Shown here piece by piece: positions 17,443 through 27,960 of a stretch of 64,000 bases of DNA (its first letter is position 1; each line of letters opens with the position of its first letter). Under the pieces are notes generated by a model. The model did no database searches, was not told the DNA's origin, and worked only from the letters and a program-made list of their open reading frames with translations. A program made the translations under genes and the position numbers. This DNA is from an uncultured Muribaculum sp. (lineage in GTDB: Bacteria; Bacteroidota; Bacteroidia; Bacteroidales; Muribaculaceae), in the NCBI GenBank assembly GCA_910589555.1, contig CAJUTE010000009.1:12132-76131 (forward strand), in the 5' to 3' direction.

Positions 17443-20400
17443 TTAGAAGGTTATGTTAAGTCCGCAAGAGAATCCGGGGCGGTCAGAGAGCTGCACGGTT
17501 GTGAATCCGCCCTGTGTGGGGGTCTGCCCTTTCAGTTTGGAGTCGCAGAGCGTGAACAGGTTGGAGCCTGTCACGGTGAGCTCAAGACGCTGGCATCTCC
17601 ATCCCTTAAGCAGATGTTTCGGGAAATCGTAGGAGAGGCTGAGAGTCGACAGCTTGAGGTAGTCGGAGCTTACAACGCGGAGGTCGGAATAGTCATACAT
17701 ATCCCAGGAGTTGTCGGCTATGATTTGTATGCCGTCGGTGTTGCTTGACCAGTGGCTTTGGTAGCGGAAATAGCTCGGATGGTTCTTTCCGATGATTGCC
17801 GGGATGTTGGTGTGGAGTTCATCGCCGGGTTTTATCCAACGGTCGAGATAGTCGCGGCTGAGGTTGTTTTCCGATTTATCTGTCCCCACTTGGCATAGAT
17901 TCCGTCGCTTGCCACGCCCGCTCCGTACATACCGAACAGTCGGGTCTTGGCACCAAGGCTGTAGGTGAAGTTGGCGCTGAGGCGCAGATTCTTCCAGCGG
18001 AGCATGGTGGAGAGATTGCCCGACATGGTGGGCTCGCGTGAGCCGGTGGCTTTCAGCACTGAGGTGTAAGTGTCGTATTTGCTCAAGCCGAGGAGGTCGG
18101 AAGTGTGGTCAAACCAGTCGTCAAACATGGGACCGCCATCCACGGGGCTCAATCCGATGAACTTATAAGAGTAGAATGTGCCCACGGGCTTTCCTTTGAC
18201 AATGGCATTACCGGTGAGGAAGTCGTTGAGCTCGTACTGCTCGCCTGAGGGGAGCGACTTGATGCGGTTGATGGCGCGTGAGAAGTTGGTGGAGATGCTC
18301 CATTGCCAGTCGCGTGTGTCGATGGGACGCACAGTCACGCCCACTGAGTAGCCGTCGTTGTCGATGTCGCCGCCGTTGACCACGTAGGTCTCGTAGCCGT
18401 TGATGGTGGAGATGGATTTATCCATGAAGGCGTCCTTGGTGCGTTTCCAGTATACGGAAGCGTCGACTTGCAGGCGGCGGTTGAGGAATCCCCATTCGAA
18501 GCCGAGGTTGTAGCTTGTGGTTTTCTCCCACTTGAGGTCGGGGTTGGGGTTGCGTTCCACGCTTGAGGTGAATTCGCCGTAATATTCGTTGTAGGGATTT
18601 TTGCGGATGATCATCACCGGCGACTGGCTTGAGAGCATATTACCCTGGAAACCGTAGCTTCCCTTGATTGAGAAATAGTCGAGCCATGTGAGCTGCTTGA
18701 AGAAGTCGAGCTGTGCGGCGTCGAATGATGCCGATACTGACCAGATGGGGAGCAGCTTGTCATTGGCGCGGTCGCCGAAGTTGTTGGAGCCGTCGACACG
18801 GGCGTTGGCGTTCACAAAGATGAGGCGGCGCCAGTTGTAGCTTGCGGTAGCGTAAGCCGACACAACATTCTCCTTGGTGTTTATGATAGAAGGAGTGTTG
18901 TCGGAAAGCCATGAGGCATAGTTGGTGTATTTGGTGAGGTCGATTCCCTGCGCGAAGCTCATGCCGCGTTCGGGGAAGTAGCCTCGTGTGGTGTTGGAGT
19001 AACCTTTATAATTGTTGGATGAAGCTTCGAAGCCGATGCCGCCGCTGAAGTTGTGCTCGTCATCGTTGAAATATTTGTTCCAGTCGAGCTGAAGACGCGC
19101 CGTCCAGTTGCGCTGGTCGGTGGTGGAGTGGGTGAGCTCGCCGCCTTGAGGCATTGAGCTCCATTCGGGCGCTGCCTCGCCATATTCGCTGTTGCGGAGT
19201 TTTGCCGCATAGTAGGTCTGCGCTCCCCACAGGCTGTTGATGGTGGTGTTGGAGGCGGTGTATGAGAAGATGGCGTTTGCCGATAGCCAGTCGGTGACGT
19301 GGAAGCGGAAATTGGCGTCAAATGTGAGGCTGTTTCCATCCTGATCCACACCGCTGTTGTCGAGTTCGTTGAGGATGTTGTAATTGTAGCTGTTCTTTTG
19401 GAACTCTTTCTGTTCATAAAAATAATACTGACCGTCATTTCCGGTGTATGCGGGAATCACACGGCTTGTGCGGTAGGCATACTGGATGGGGGCGATGGAG
19501 CTCTGGTAATATTCGCGCTCCGACACATTTCCTTTCAGGCTGAATGCCGCGGTGAGCCACTTGGCGAAGTTCACGTCGAGGTTGATCATGGCGTTGTAAC
19601 GGCGGTTGGTGGTGCCTTTTACGATGTCGTCGTTGTCGGTGAATCCGAGCGAAGCGTAGTAGGCGCTGCGTGAACCGCCGCCGCTGAGGGTGAGGGTGTG
19701 CTGCTGTGAGAAGCTGTCGTGGGTGAGAAGGTCAAACCAGTCGGTGTTTACGGTCTCGAACCATGCAAGCTGCTCGTCAAACTGGCTCTTGTTGATCCTG
19801 CCGTTGATGAGTTCATCCATCAGGTATTCGAATCCCACAAGGGTGTTGCCGCTGTCATACACGTAGTGCTGATTGAAGAGGTCGCGTGAGAGCTGGATGC
19901 GCTCCTTGGAGTTTAGCACGTCGACCGAGCGGTCGGAGTAGCGCGGACGCAGCTTCCAGGTGAAATTGTTGGAGTAGCGTATCTGCGGAGCTCCCTCTTT
20001 ACCGCGCTTGGTGGTGATGACGATCACACCGTTTGCCGCCTTGGTTCCGTAGAGGGCGGTAGCCGAAGCATCCTTAAGCACGTCGAGTCGCTCGATGTCC
20101 TGCGGGTTGAGTCCTGCAATGGCGTTACCGATGCGGTTCACGTAGTCGGGGTCGTTGAGTTCGTCGGGAGAAATTGCCACGGGGTCTTTCACCACAATAC
20201 CGTCGACCACCCATAGCGGTTCGCGGTTACCGATGATTGACGATGTGCCTCGGATGCGGATTTTTGGAGCGACACCCGCCTCGCCCGAGTTGGACATATA
20301 CATGAGGTCGGGCACCTGACCTTCAAGCATCTGGTCGATGCTCATTGCGTCGGGGCGCAGGATGTCCTCTGCCTTTATTGAGGTGATGGCGCTTGTGGAT

Positions 20401-20813
20401 GCTCGCTTGTCGATCACCTGATAGCCGGTGACAACAACGTCGTCAAACTGGTTGGCGTCCTGTTCCATCACTATGTGGAGCGGCTTGCCGTTCCATGTGA
20501 CTTCGTGGCGTTTCATGCCCACGAACTGAACCACAATTTGCACTGATGATTTGCCTCTGGTCGACAGTCGGAATTTGCCGTCGATGTCGGTTACGGTGCC
20601 GTGTTTGGTGTCTTTCTTCTCAAAGACTGATGCTCCCGGGAGGGGTTCCCCTTCGGCATCGACTACGGTGCCGGTGATGAATGACGCATAATCTTTCCAT
20701 GATTTGGAATCTTGCGCGTGGATCTGCGCGCTGCACATCATGACAAGCATTCCCAGCAGAATGCGCATTGATGCGAGCTTGCTGTGCCGGCTTCGGTTTT
20801 TGCTTCTTTCCAT
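17443..20813 (-). pseudogene. SusC/RagA TonB-dependent transporter, interrupted by a one-base frameshift
   Basis: The reading frame from 20813 encodes a signal peptide, a carboxypeptidase-like repeat domain (FITGTVVDAEGEPLPGASV), a plug (RIRGTSSIIGNREPLWVVDG) and a long barrel, and would be an outer-membrane nutrient importer partnered with the SusD next door. At about 17884-17887 a run of four G on the coding strand breaks the frame: after DGIYAKWG the frame runs off to a stop at 17832. The expected continuation (TDKSENNLSRDYLDRW to the C-terminal GLNITF) is in the next frame and ends at 17443. One extra G would restore a protein of about 1,120 aa. It may be a true mutation, a phase-variable tract or a sequencing error. 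Confidence 0.85.
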
Positions 20814-20898
20814 TCGGTGATTGATTGGTGATAATGTTTGTGAATTCAATAAGCAATGCAACCGCCGGTGAAAGTGATATTTCATCGCGATTGCAACG

Positions 20899-20906
20899 CA
20901 AATTTA
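20899..20906 (-). promoter_or_regulatory. Candidate -7 box for the SusCD operon
   Basis: Minus strand reads TAAATTTG (TAnnTTTG), about 86 bp before the preferred SusC start at 20813. No clear -33 TTTG. Confidence 0.45.
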
Positions 20907-21250
20907 GTAAAATAAAATATAAAACAGCGCATAATGATTAAAAAATACATAAAAATGATGCATTTTTATCGCGAAATATGAATTTTTATAAAATTGTGTT
21001 GCATAAATTAAGGGAAAGTGGCGTTTTGAATAGATTTGACTGTTGTGAGGGTCTCGTTTTTATGCGCATGAATATAATTATTGTATATATATTATGTGGG
21101 AGGGTGTGGATGTCGGGAAATCTTTGTGTCCGTCGGTGGGGGATCTTGTGTCAGGATGCTCTGCAAGGATCTCTGCGTGATTTGGATAGTATGCATGAGG
21201 TTAAATTTTGTTAAATACTTGAGCGTCCGAGGGGTCGTTGGCGTGGTTGA
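20907..21250. other. Gene-free stretch between the divergent SusC and rimP units
   Basis: About 340 bp with no convincing coding region. Short open frames are present but lack any recognisable protein pattern. The left part is AT-rich and probably holds upstream promoter elements for SusC. I see no RNA gene or repeat in it. Confidence 0.6.
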
Positions 21251-21282
21251 TTTGCGTTTGGCACAATAATTTAGTATCTTTG
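21251..21282 (+). promoter_or_regulatory. Promoter of the rimP-nusA-infB operon
   Basis: A -33 TTTG (21251-21254) and a -7 TATCTTTG (21275-21282) are separated by 20 bp, close to the Bacteroidota consensus. The transcript would have a leader of about 65 nt before rimP. Confidence 0.65.
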
Positions 21283-21355
21283 TAGCAGATTCGAGTACCG
21301 GAGGGGGCGAAAGTCTCCTCCGAATTTTTTAACAGCCAATCGGTCAACTTGAGAA

Positions 21356-21823
21356 ATGATAGACAAACAGAAACTTACAGACACTATCAACGAGGCTATA
21401 AAGGACACCCCGTTGTTTTTGGTTGACGTTACAGTCACTCCCGATAATAATATTACAGTCGAGGTCGACTCCATGGAGAGCGTTGACATCGATGAGTGTG
21501 TGAAGCTCACTCGTGATATTGAAGCGGTGTTTGACCGCGATGTTGAGGACTATCAGCTCGAAGTGGGCTCGGCAGGGCTTACTTCTCCATTCAAGGTCAA
21601 GGAGCAGTATGTGAAGAACATCGGCAACCAGGTGGAGGTGCTCACCCGCGACGGACGCAAGTTCAAGGGCACGCTTACCGCTGTGGGCGACGACGATTTC
21701 ACTGTCGCCGTGACCAAGAAGGTTAAGGAGGAGGGCAAGAAACGCCCTGTGGAGGTCGAAGAGCCGGTGGTGACAAAGGTGGCTGACACGAAAACAGTAA
21801 AATATTTAATAGATTTCAAATAA
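21356..21823 (+). CDS. rimP: Ribosome maturation factor RimP
   Basis: The 155-aa protein helps mature the 30S subunit. It shows the RimP pattern: an N-terminal alpha/beta domain with VEVDSMESVDIDECVKLTRDIEAVFD, the signature YQLEVGSAGLTSPFKVKEQY near residue 62, and a C-terminal SH3-like domain (VEVLTRDGRKFKGTLTAVGDDDFTV). It is the first gene of the rimP-nusA-infB unit, the conserved order across bacteria, and is 24 bp from nusA. Confidence 0.92.
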   Translation: MIDKQKLTDTINEAIKDTPLFLVDVTVTPDNNITVEVDSMESVDIDECVKLTRDIEAVFDRDVEDYQLEVGSAGLTSPFKVKEQYVKNIGNQVEVLTRDGRKFKGTLTAVGDDDFTVAVTKKVKEEGKKRPVEVEEPVVTKVADTKTVKYLIDFK

Positions 21824-21847
21824 ATCCCAACGAAATTATTTCAAATC

Positions 21848-23104
21848 ATGGCTAAGAAAGAAGAATCCCCCAACATGGTGGAACGATTTGCCGAGTTCAA
21901 GGAGCTCAAACACATTGACAAGGCTACAATGATTTCCGTTCTTGAGGAATCATTCAGAAATGTTTTGGCTAAGATGTTCGGTACCGACGAGAACCTCGAC
22001 GTAATCATGAACCCTGACAAAGGGGATGTCCAGATATTCCAGAATCTTGAAGTGGTTCCCGACGGAGAGGTGACCAACCCGTCGACTCAGATTTCGCTGA
22101 GCGATGCCCGCGCCGACCAGAATCCCGACGTGGAGATCGGCGAGGAGCACACCCGCGAGATTATTTTCGAGAAATTCGGACGCCGCGCGATTCTGAATCT
22201 CCGCCAGACCCTCCAGTCAAAGATCCTCGATCTTCAGAAGGAGGCTATTTTCTCTCAGTTCAAAGGACATGAGGGTGAATTGGTGTCGGGCGAGGTGTAT
22301 CAGACATGGAGCAAGGAGACTCTGCTTCTCGACAGCGAGGAAAACGAGCTTATCCTTCCCAAGTCGGAGGCTATCCCCGGCGACTTCTTCCGCAAGGGCG
22401 AGACAGTGAGAGCTGTCATCTCGAAGGTGGACAACAAAAACAACAATATCCGTATCACGGTATCACGCACTTCCGACGATTTCCTTCGCCGACTCTTCGA
22501 GCTTGAAGTGCCTGAAATCCATGACGGACTGATCAATATCCGCGCCGTGGCGCGCATCCCGGGAGAAAGAGCCAAGATCGCTGTGGAGAGCTACGACGAC
22601 CGCATCGACCCCGTGGGAGCTTGTGTGGGAGTGAAAGGCTCACGCATCCATGGCATCGTGAGAGAGCTGCGCAACGAGAATATCGACGTGATCAACTACA
22701 CCTCCAATAACGAGCTGTTGATCCAACGCGCTCTCAGCCCCGCCAAAATCTCTTCTATACGTCTTAACGAAGAGGAGAAGCGCGCCGAGGTGTTCCTGCG
22801 TCCCGAAGAGGTGCCCCTTGCCATCGGTAAAGGCGCTCTCAACATCAAGCTTGCGTCAAAGCTCACCGGATATGTGATAGATGTGTACCGCGATGCCGGC
22901 GAGGAATTCAATGACGACATCTATCTTGATGAATTTAAGGATGAAATCGACGGATGGGTAATCGATTCACTGAAAAACATCGGTTGCGTGACAGCCAAGA
23001 ATGTGCTTGCCATGCCGCGTGAAGAGATTATCGAGAAAGCCGATCTTGAAGAAGACACGGTCGACAACGTGATTTCTATCCTCAAAGCAGAATTTGAAGA
23101 TTAA
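21848..23104 (+). CDS. nusA: Transcription elongation/termination factor NusA
   Basis: The 418-aa protein has the N-terminal RNA polymerase-binding domain (1-125), an S1 domain (about 135-200, GELVSGEVYQTWSKETLLL), and two KH domains (from about 230; DPVGACVGVKGSRIHGIVREL is the KH1 signature). A short helix-hairpin-helix-like end follows (VIDSLKNIGCVTAKNVLAM). It modulates pausing, termination and antitermination. It lacks the long acidic repeats of E. coli NusA, as is usual in this phylum. It lies between rimP and infB. Confidence 0.95.
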   Translation: MAKKEESPNMVERFAEFKELKHIDKATMISVLEESFRNVLAKMFGTDENLDVIMNPDKGDVQIFQNLEVVPDGEVTNPSTQISLSDARADQNPDVEIGEEHTREIIFEKFGRRAILNLRQTLQSKILDLQKEAIFSQFKGHEGELVSGEVYQTWSKETLLLDSEENELILPKSEAIPGDFFRKGETVRAVISKVDNKNNNIRITVSRTSDDFLRRLFELEVPEIHDGLINIRAVARIPGERAKIAVESYDDRIDPVGACVGVKGSRIHGIVRELRNENIDVINYTSNNELLIQRALSPAKISSIRLNEEEKRAEVFLRPEEVPLAIGKGALNIKLASKLTGYVIDVYRDAGEEFNDDIYLDEFKDEIDGWVIDSLKNIGCVTAKNVLAMPREEIIEKADLEEDTVDNVISILKAEFED

Positions 23105-23127
23105 AAGACATTACTCTAAAACTCAAT

Positions 23128-26064
23128 ATGGCGAAAATAAAAATAAGCAAAGTAGCAAAAGACCTAAACATAGCCCTTCCGACCGTCATTGATTTCTTGC
23201 AGTCAAAGGGTATAAATGTCGATATGAACCCTAACAGTCGTATCGATGAGGATGCCTATAAGTTGTTGGTATCGCATTACGGTGACGACAAGGCTGTGAA
23301 GAAGTTGGACGAGCCCAATGCAGAAGTTCGCCAGACAGAAAAATCAAAAGAAATAGAGACGAAGAAAGCCACAATCAACGTCTTTGCTCCAAAGGTGGTG
23401 GGACACATAGATCTCGACGCCCATAAGAAGCCGGCGCCCAAAAAGGAGCCGGTGGTTGAAAAACCACATTCGGAGCCCGTTAAGGTCCAAGAGCAGGTCA
23501 AGAAGGATGTTGCTGTTGAGAAACCTGAACCGGTGAAAGCCCCTGCCGTTGAGCCTGTAAAAGTTCAGCCTAAGGAAGAACCGGTTGTGGAAATTAAAAA
23601 AGAACCTGAAGCAACTGTAAAAACTGTAGAGACCGTTAACGAAGAGAGTCCGAAACAGAAACCTATGAATAGTAAAGTAGAAGAGACTAAAATCACCGCA
23701 AAGCCGGAGCAAGGAGTGAATAAGAAACCGGCAGTTCAGCCTGAGGTCAAGAAAGAGGAGCCAAAGAAGGCTGAACCCGAAATATTTACCACCGGACCCA
23801 TCACCGGCGCCCCGCAATTGAATGTGGTGGGAAAAATCGACCTTTCTGCCATAAATCAGCAGACACGTCCCAAAAAGAAATCAAAGGAGGAGCGCCGCAA
23901 TGAGCGCCTCGCCAAGACCGGGCAGGGTAATGCCGCCCAGGGTCAGGGACAATCATCCGCCGACAAGAAGAAGCGTCGCCGCATTGGCAAGGAGAAGGTG
24001 GATATTGAAAAGAGTTCCAACCAGCAGCAGTCGCAGAACAACGGCGGCAACCGTGGAGGAAACGATAAGAACCATCAAGGGGGCGGTCAGCAGCGTAATG
24101 ACCGCAACAATGACCGCAAGTCAAAGGATCGCAACCGCCGTCCGGTGCACACTGAGGTGAGCGAAGAGGATGTGCAGAAGCAGGTTAAGGAGACTCTTGC
24201 CCGTCTCACCAGCAAGGAGAAGGGACAGAAGAAGGGCTTGAAATGGCGTAAGGAGAAGCGCGAAGCGTTCCATTCTCGTGAGCGTGAAGCGGCTGAACTG
24301 GAAGCTGCCGACAGCAAGGTGCTGAAGCTTACCGAGTTCGTTACCGCCAACGACCTTGCCATAATGATGGATGTGCCCATCAACAATGTCATCGCCACCT
24401 GTATGAATCTCGGCGTGATGGTGTCAATAAATCAGCGTCTTGACGCCGAGACCATCAACATCGTTGCCGATGAGTTCGGATATACCACCGAATATGTTTC
24501 GGCAGAAGTGGTTGAGGCTATCCAGCAGGATGAAGACCAGGAGGAGGATCTTGAAAACCGTCCGCCGGTTGTCACTGTGATGGGTCACGTGGACCACGGT
24601 AAGACCTCGTTGCTCGACTATATACGTAACGCTAACGTAATCGCCGGTGAGGCGGGTGGTATAACCCAGCACATCGGTTCATATAATGTGAAACTTGAGG
24701 ATGGACGTCGCATCACGTTCCTCGACACCCCGGGTCACGAAGCGTTTACCGCAATGCGTGCCCGTGGAGCGAAGGTGACCGACATCTGTATCATCATTGT
24801 CGCCGCCGACGACAATGTGATGCCGCAGACCGTCGAGGCTATCAACCATGCTTCGGCTGCCGGTGTGCCAATCGTATTCGCAATAAACAAGATTGACAAG
24901 CCTACCGCCAACCCTGACAAGATCAAGGAGGAACTTGCCCAGATGAATTATCTGGTTGAGGAATGGGGAGGTAAATATCAGTCACAGGATATCTCGGCAA
25001 AGAAGGGTATCGGTGTGAACGAGCTTATGGAGAAAGTGCTTCTCGAAGCTGAAATGCTTGACCTTAAGGCTAACCCCAACCGTCTTGCCACCGGTTCGAT
25101 CATCGAATCGTCGCTCGACAAGGGTCGTGGATACATTGCCAATATCCTTGTGCAGAACGGTACTCTTCATGTGGGCGACATCATTCTTGCCGGAACTCAT
25201 TTTGGTAAGGTGAAGGCTATGTTCAACGAGCGTAACCAGCGCATCAAGGAGGCAGGACCCGCCACTCCGGCGCTTATCCTGGGTCTTAACGGCGCTCCTA
25301 CTGCCGGCGACACATTCAATGTGATGGAGACCGAGCAGGAGGCACGCGAAATCGCCAACAAGCGTGAGCAATTGCAGCGTGAGCTCGGATTGCGCACAAG
25401 CAAGCGTACCACGCTTGAGGAGATCGGTCGCCGCCGTGCTATCGGCAACTTCCATGAACTCAACATCATCGTCAAGGGTGACGTTGACGGCTCAATCGAG
25501 GCGTTGTCCGATTCACTCATCAAGCTGTCGACCGAGGAGGTGCAGGTCAATGTGCTCCACAAGGCAGTCGGCGCTATCTCGGAGAGCGATGTCACACTCG
25601 CTGCAGCTTCCGACGCCGTCATCATCGGTTTCCAGGTGCGTCCCTCTCAGGCTGCGCGTCGTGCCGCCGAGCGTGAAGGCGTGGAAATCCGTCTGTACTC
25701 GGTCATCTACCAGGCTATCGAGGAGGTGAAGGATGCTATGGAAGGTATGCTCGCTCCCGAATACAAGGAAGAGGTTGTCGGTACAGCCGAAGTGCTCCAG
25801 ACCTACCGCATATCGAAGGTGGGCACCATTGCCGGAGCCATCGTGCGTGAAGGCAAGATCAAGCGTTCATGCAAGGTGCGTCTTATCCGCGACGGTATCG
25901 TGCGCTACACCGGCGAGCTCGGCTCGTTGAAGCGATTCAAGGATGATGTCAAGGAGGTGCTGACCGGCTATGACTGTGGTCTTAGCATCGCCGGCTACAA
26001 TGACCTTGAAGAGGGCGACCTTATCGAAGCATTCGAAGAGGTTGAAGTTAAAAAGCAATTGTAA
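23128..26064 (+). CDS. infB: Translation initiation factor IF-2
   Basis: The 978-aa GTPase delivers initiator tRNA to the 30S subunit. The N-terminal IF2-N domain (KISKVAKDLNIALPTVIDFL) is followed by about 350 residues of low-complexity Lys/Glu/Pro and then Gly/Asn/Arg-rich sequence. The G domain from about residue 485 shows GHVDHGKTSLLD (G1), DTPGHEAF (G3) and NKIDKP (G4). Domains II, III and the tRNA-binding C-domain follow (ending LEEGDLIEAFEEVEV). The long linker makes it larger than E. coli IF-2. The stop overlaps the folK start by one base. Confidence 0.95.
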   Translation: MAKIKISKVAKDLNIALPTVIDFLQSKGINVDMNPNSRIDEDAYKLLVSHYGDDKAVKKLDEPNAEVRQTEKSKEIETKKATINVFAPKVVGHIDLDAHKKPAPKKEPVVEKPHSEPVKVQEQVKKDVAVEKPEPVKAPAVEPVKVQPKEEPVVEIKKEPEATVKTVETVNEESPKQKPMNSKVEETKITAKPEQGVNKKPAVQPEVKKEEPKKAEPEIFTTGPITGAPQLNVVGKIDLSAINQQTRPKKKSKEERRNERLAKTGQGNAAQGQGQSSADKKKRRRIGKEKVDIEKSSNQQQSQNNGGNRGGNDKNHQGGGQQRNDRNNDRKSKDRNRRPVHTEVSEEDVQKQVKETLARLTSKEKGQKKGLKWRKEKREAFHSREREAAELEAADSKVLKLTEFVTANDLAIMMDVPINNVIATCMNLGVMVSINQRLDAETINIVADEFGYTTEYVSAEVVEAIQQDEDQEEDLENRPPVVTVMGHVDHGKTSLLDYIRNANVIAGEAGGITQHIGSYNVKLEDGRRITFLDTPGHEAFTAMRARGAKVTDICIIIVAADDNVMPQTVEAINHASAAGVPIVFAINKIDKPTANPDKIKEELAQMNYLVEEWGGKYQSQDISAKKGIGVNELMEKVLLEAEMLDLKANPNRLATGSIIESSLDKGRGYIANILVQNGTLHVGDIILAGTHFGKVKAMFNERNQRIKEAGPATPALILGLNGAPTAGDTFNVMETEQEAREIANKREQLQRELGLRTSKRTTLEEIGRRRAIGNFHELNIIVKGDVDGSIEALSDSLIKLSTEEVQVNVLHKAVGAISESDVTLAAASDAVIIGFQVRPSQAARRAAEREGVEIRLYSVIYQAIEEVKDAMEGMLAPEYKEEVVGTAEVLQTYRISKVGTIAGAIVREGKIKRSCKVRLIRDGIVRYTGELGSLKRFKDDVKEVLTGYDCGLSIAGYNDLEEGDLIEAFEEVEVKKQL

Positions 26065-26507
26065 TGCCTCGTCAGGTATACGTTAATATCGGATCTAATC
26101 AGGGCGACCGCCATGCTCACATCGAGCAAGCGGTCGCCCTGATCGCAAATCTCGCCCAGGGGGGCGAGGTGTTGCAGTCGGCTGCCGTTGAATCGGAGCC
26201 GTGGGGCTATGTTTCGGAAAACCGTTTTGTGAATGTGGGGGTGGTGTTTTGCACCTCTTTTTCTCCTCGGGAGCTTCTTGCTCGGCTTCAGGAGATAGAG
26301 CGGAGCATCTCGCCTGCATCTCATCGTGATGCCGAGGGGCGTTATATTGACCGGGAGATCGACATTGACATCATCGCCATTGAGGGCGAGGAGGTTGATG
26401 TGCCTGAGCTGACGGTGCCGCATCCCCACATGAAACAGCGTGATTTTGTCATGGAGCCGTTGCGTGAATTGTCGGACTCGGCGGCATGGCTCAAAAAATA
26501 CTTATAG
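26064..26507 (+). CDS. folK: 2-amino-4-hydroxy-6-hydroxymethyldihydropteridine pyrophosphokinase
   Basis: The 147-aa enzyme transfers pyrophosphate from ATP to hydroxymethyldihydropterin in folate synthesis. It shows the HPPK pattern: VNIGSNQGDRHAHIEQAV at the start, SAAVESEPWGY, FVNVGVVF near residue 57, and the signature REIDIDIIAIEG then PHPHMKQRDFVMEPL. The length is at the short end of normal. It is translationally coupled to infB (TAATG). Confidence 0.9.
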   Translation: MPRQVYVNIGSNQGDRHAHIEQAVALIANLAQGGEVLQSAAVESEPWGYVSENRFVNVGVVFCTSFSPRELLARLQEIERSISPASHRDAEGRYIDREIDIDIIAIEGEEVDVPELTVPHPHMKQRDFVMEPLRELSDSAAWLKKYL

Positions 26508-26518
26508 GATGTTTAATA

Positions 26519-27004
26519 ATGGCTGATAACTATCTTGAAAAGCGCATGGAGGAGTACCGTGCGGGAAAACTTGCCCCCAAGCGGCAGATTGTTCACGTGC
26601 CTGCGTCAAAGAAAAGCGGCGATTTCTGCTTATCGTTTGACTGCTTGAACGTGATTGTGTTGGGAGGATGCTTCGCGCTTGCTTCTGCGGTGGTCGAAGC
26701 GTTTCGCAAGGTTGATTGCCGCGTGGCGTTATGCCACGCCTCCGAGAAAGAGTGTCGTGTGTTGGTTCAGCGTAGCGGGTGCCGCTACTATCCGTTTGAC
26801 CCCTGCGATGAAGAGCGTCGTGACTATGTGGTCGACGACGTGGAGGCGCGTTGGGGCGGCGTTGATGTGGTCGTTGACCTTCGCAGCGTGGATGCCTGTC
26901 CTTCGGAGCGAGTGGATGACACCGCCACTCTCATGCTCCTCCACTCCCATCCCGCCTTCTCTTTCATCACCTCCACTTCCACAACGATACGGATGCCGAT
27001 ATAA
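26519..27004 (+). CDS. Small Rossmann-like (SDR-related) protein, function unknown
   Basis: The predicted protein is 161 aa. Residues 36-60 look like a dinucleotide-binding beta-alpha-beta (LNVIVLGGCFALASAVVEAF), and WGGVDVVVDLRS near residue 115 resembles the fourth strand of short-chain dehydrogenases. The catalytic YxxxK and the second half of an SDR are missing, and the glycine motif is incomplete. It may be a shortened, non-enzymatic relative. The ATG at 26519 is preferred to an earlier in-frame ATG inside folK. It lies 12 bp after folK and 75 bp before hisG. Confidence 0.55.
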   Translation: MADNYLEKRMEEYRAGKLAPKRQIVHVPASKKSGDFCLSFDCLNVIVLGGCFALASAVVEAFRKVDCRVALCHASEKECRVLVQRSGCRYYPFDPCDEERRDYVVDDVEARWGGVDVVVDLRSVDACPSERVDDTATLMLLHSHPAFSFITSTSTTIRMPI

Positions 27005-27042
27005 TATTTTGGAAAATTGTCTGCGGATTAGCCGAAATTGTG

Positions 27043-27050
27043 TAAATTTG
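27043..27050 (+). promoter_or_regulatory. Candidate -7 box for the hisGDCB operon
   Basis: Reads TAAATTTG (TAnnTTTG), 29 bp before the hisG start. The -33 element is weak (TTGTC about 22 bp upstream). Confidence 0.5.
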
Positions 27051-27079
27051 TAAGCAAAATAAAAACTTGAGTAATAATA

Positions 27080-27946
27080 ATGGAAAGCAAATTGAGGATT
27101 GCCGTTCAATCGAAGGGCAGATTGTATGAAGAAACGATGGAACTTCTGTCAGAGTCGGGGATCAAACTTACTGCGGTCAAGCGCACATTGCTTGTTCCGG
27201 CTCGAAATTTCCCTATCGAGTTGCTGTTTTTACGTGACGATGACATTCCTGAATCGGTGGCTAACGGTACTGCCGATCTTGGAATCGTAGGGCTTAATGA
27301 AGTTCTTGAAAAGGAAAAGAATGTGGTTGTAGCCAAGGAGCTTGGTTTCAGCCGCTGCCATCTCTCGCTTGCTATTCCACAACATATTGACTACCCGGGA
27401 TTGAAATGGTTTGAGGGACGTAAAATCGCTACCTCTTATCCTGTAATTCTCTCACGCTTCCTTGAACGGGAGGGGATTGATGCCGATATTCATGTCATCA
27501 CCGGATCGGTAGAGATTGCTCCGGGTATAGGTCTTGCCGACGGTATTTTTGATATTGTGTCGTCAGGTTCGACGCTCGTTAGCAATAATCTTGCCGAGGT
27601 GGAGAAGGTGATTGACTCGCAGGCGGTGTTGATTAAGGCTGCCGACCGTCAATTGTCGGCTGAGAAGCAGGCTACTCTTGACGAGCTGATGTTCCGTTTT
27701 GAGGCGGTTAAGGCTGCCGACGGGAAAAAGTACATTCTGATGAATGTGCCTAAGGAGAAACTTGACGAAGTTCTGTCGATTCTTCCCGGTATGAAGAGCC
27801 CCACTGTGTTGCCGCTTGCCAATTCCGACTGGTGTTCGGTGCATTCCGTGCTTGAGGAGAAACGCCTGTGGGAAATCGTAGGGAAACTTAAAGCAGCCGG
27901 TGCCGAGGGTATTCTGGCGCTTGACATCGAAAGAATGATTCTCTAA
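27080..27946 (+). CDS. hisG: ATP phosphoribosyltransferase (long form)
   Basis: The 288-aa enzyme carries out the first step of histidine synthesis, joining ATP and PRPP. It has RIAVQSKGRLYEETMELL at the start, the PRPP-binding region GLADGIFDIVSSGSTLVSNNL near residue 150, and a C-terminal regulatory domain (about 215-288) ending LDIERMIL. That domain marks the hexameric long form, which does not need HisZ and is usually inhibited by histidine. It leads a four-gene his operon. Confidence 0.95.
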   Translation: MESKLRIAVQSKGRLYEETMELLSESGIKLTAVKRTLLVPARNFPIELLFLRDDDIPESVANGTADLGIVGLNEVLEKEKNVVVAKELGFSRCHLSLAIPQHIDYPGLKWFEGRKIATSYPVILSRFLEREGIDADIHVITGSVEIAPGIGLADGIFDIVSSGSTLVSNNLAEVEKVIDSQAVLIKAADRQLSAEKQATLDELMFRFEAVKAADGKKYILMNVPKEKLDEVLSILPGMKSPTVLPLANSDWCSVHSVLEEKRLWEIVGKLKAAGAEGILALDIERMIL

Positions 27947-27960
27947 AATACACATTGCCG

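Noticed and set aside
20978..21214. 78-codon frame in the gap between SusC and rimP
   Set aside because: No family pattern, poor composition, and no start or promoter signal that fits.
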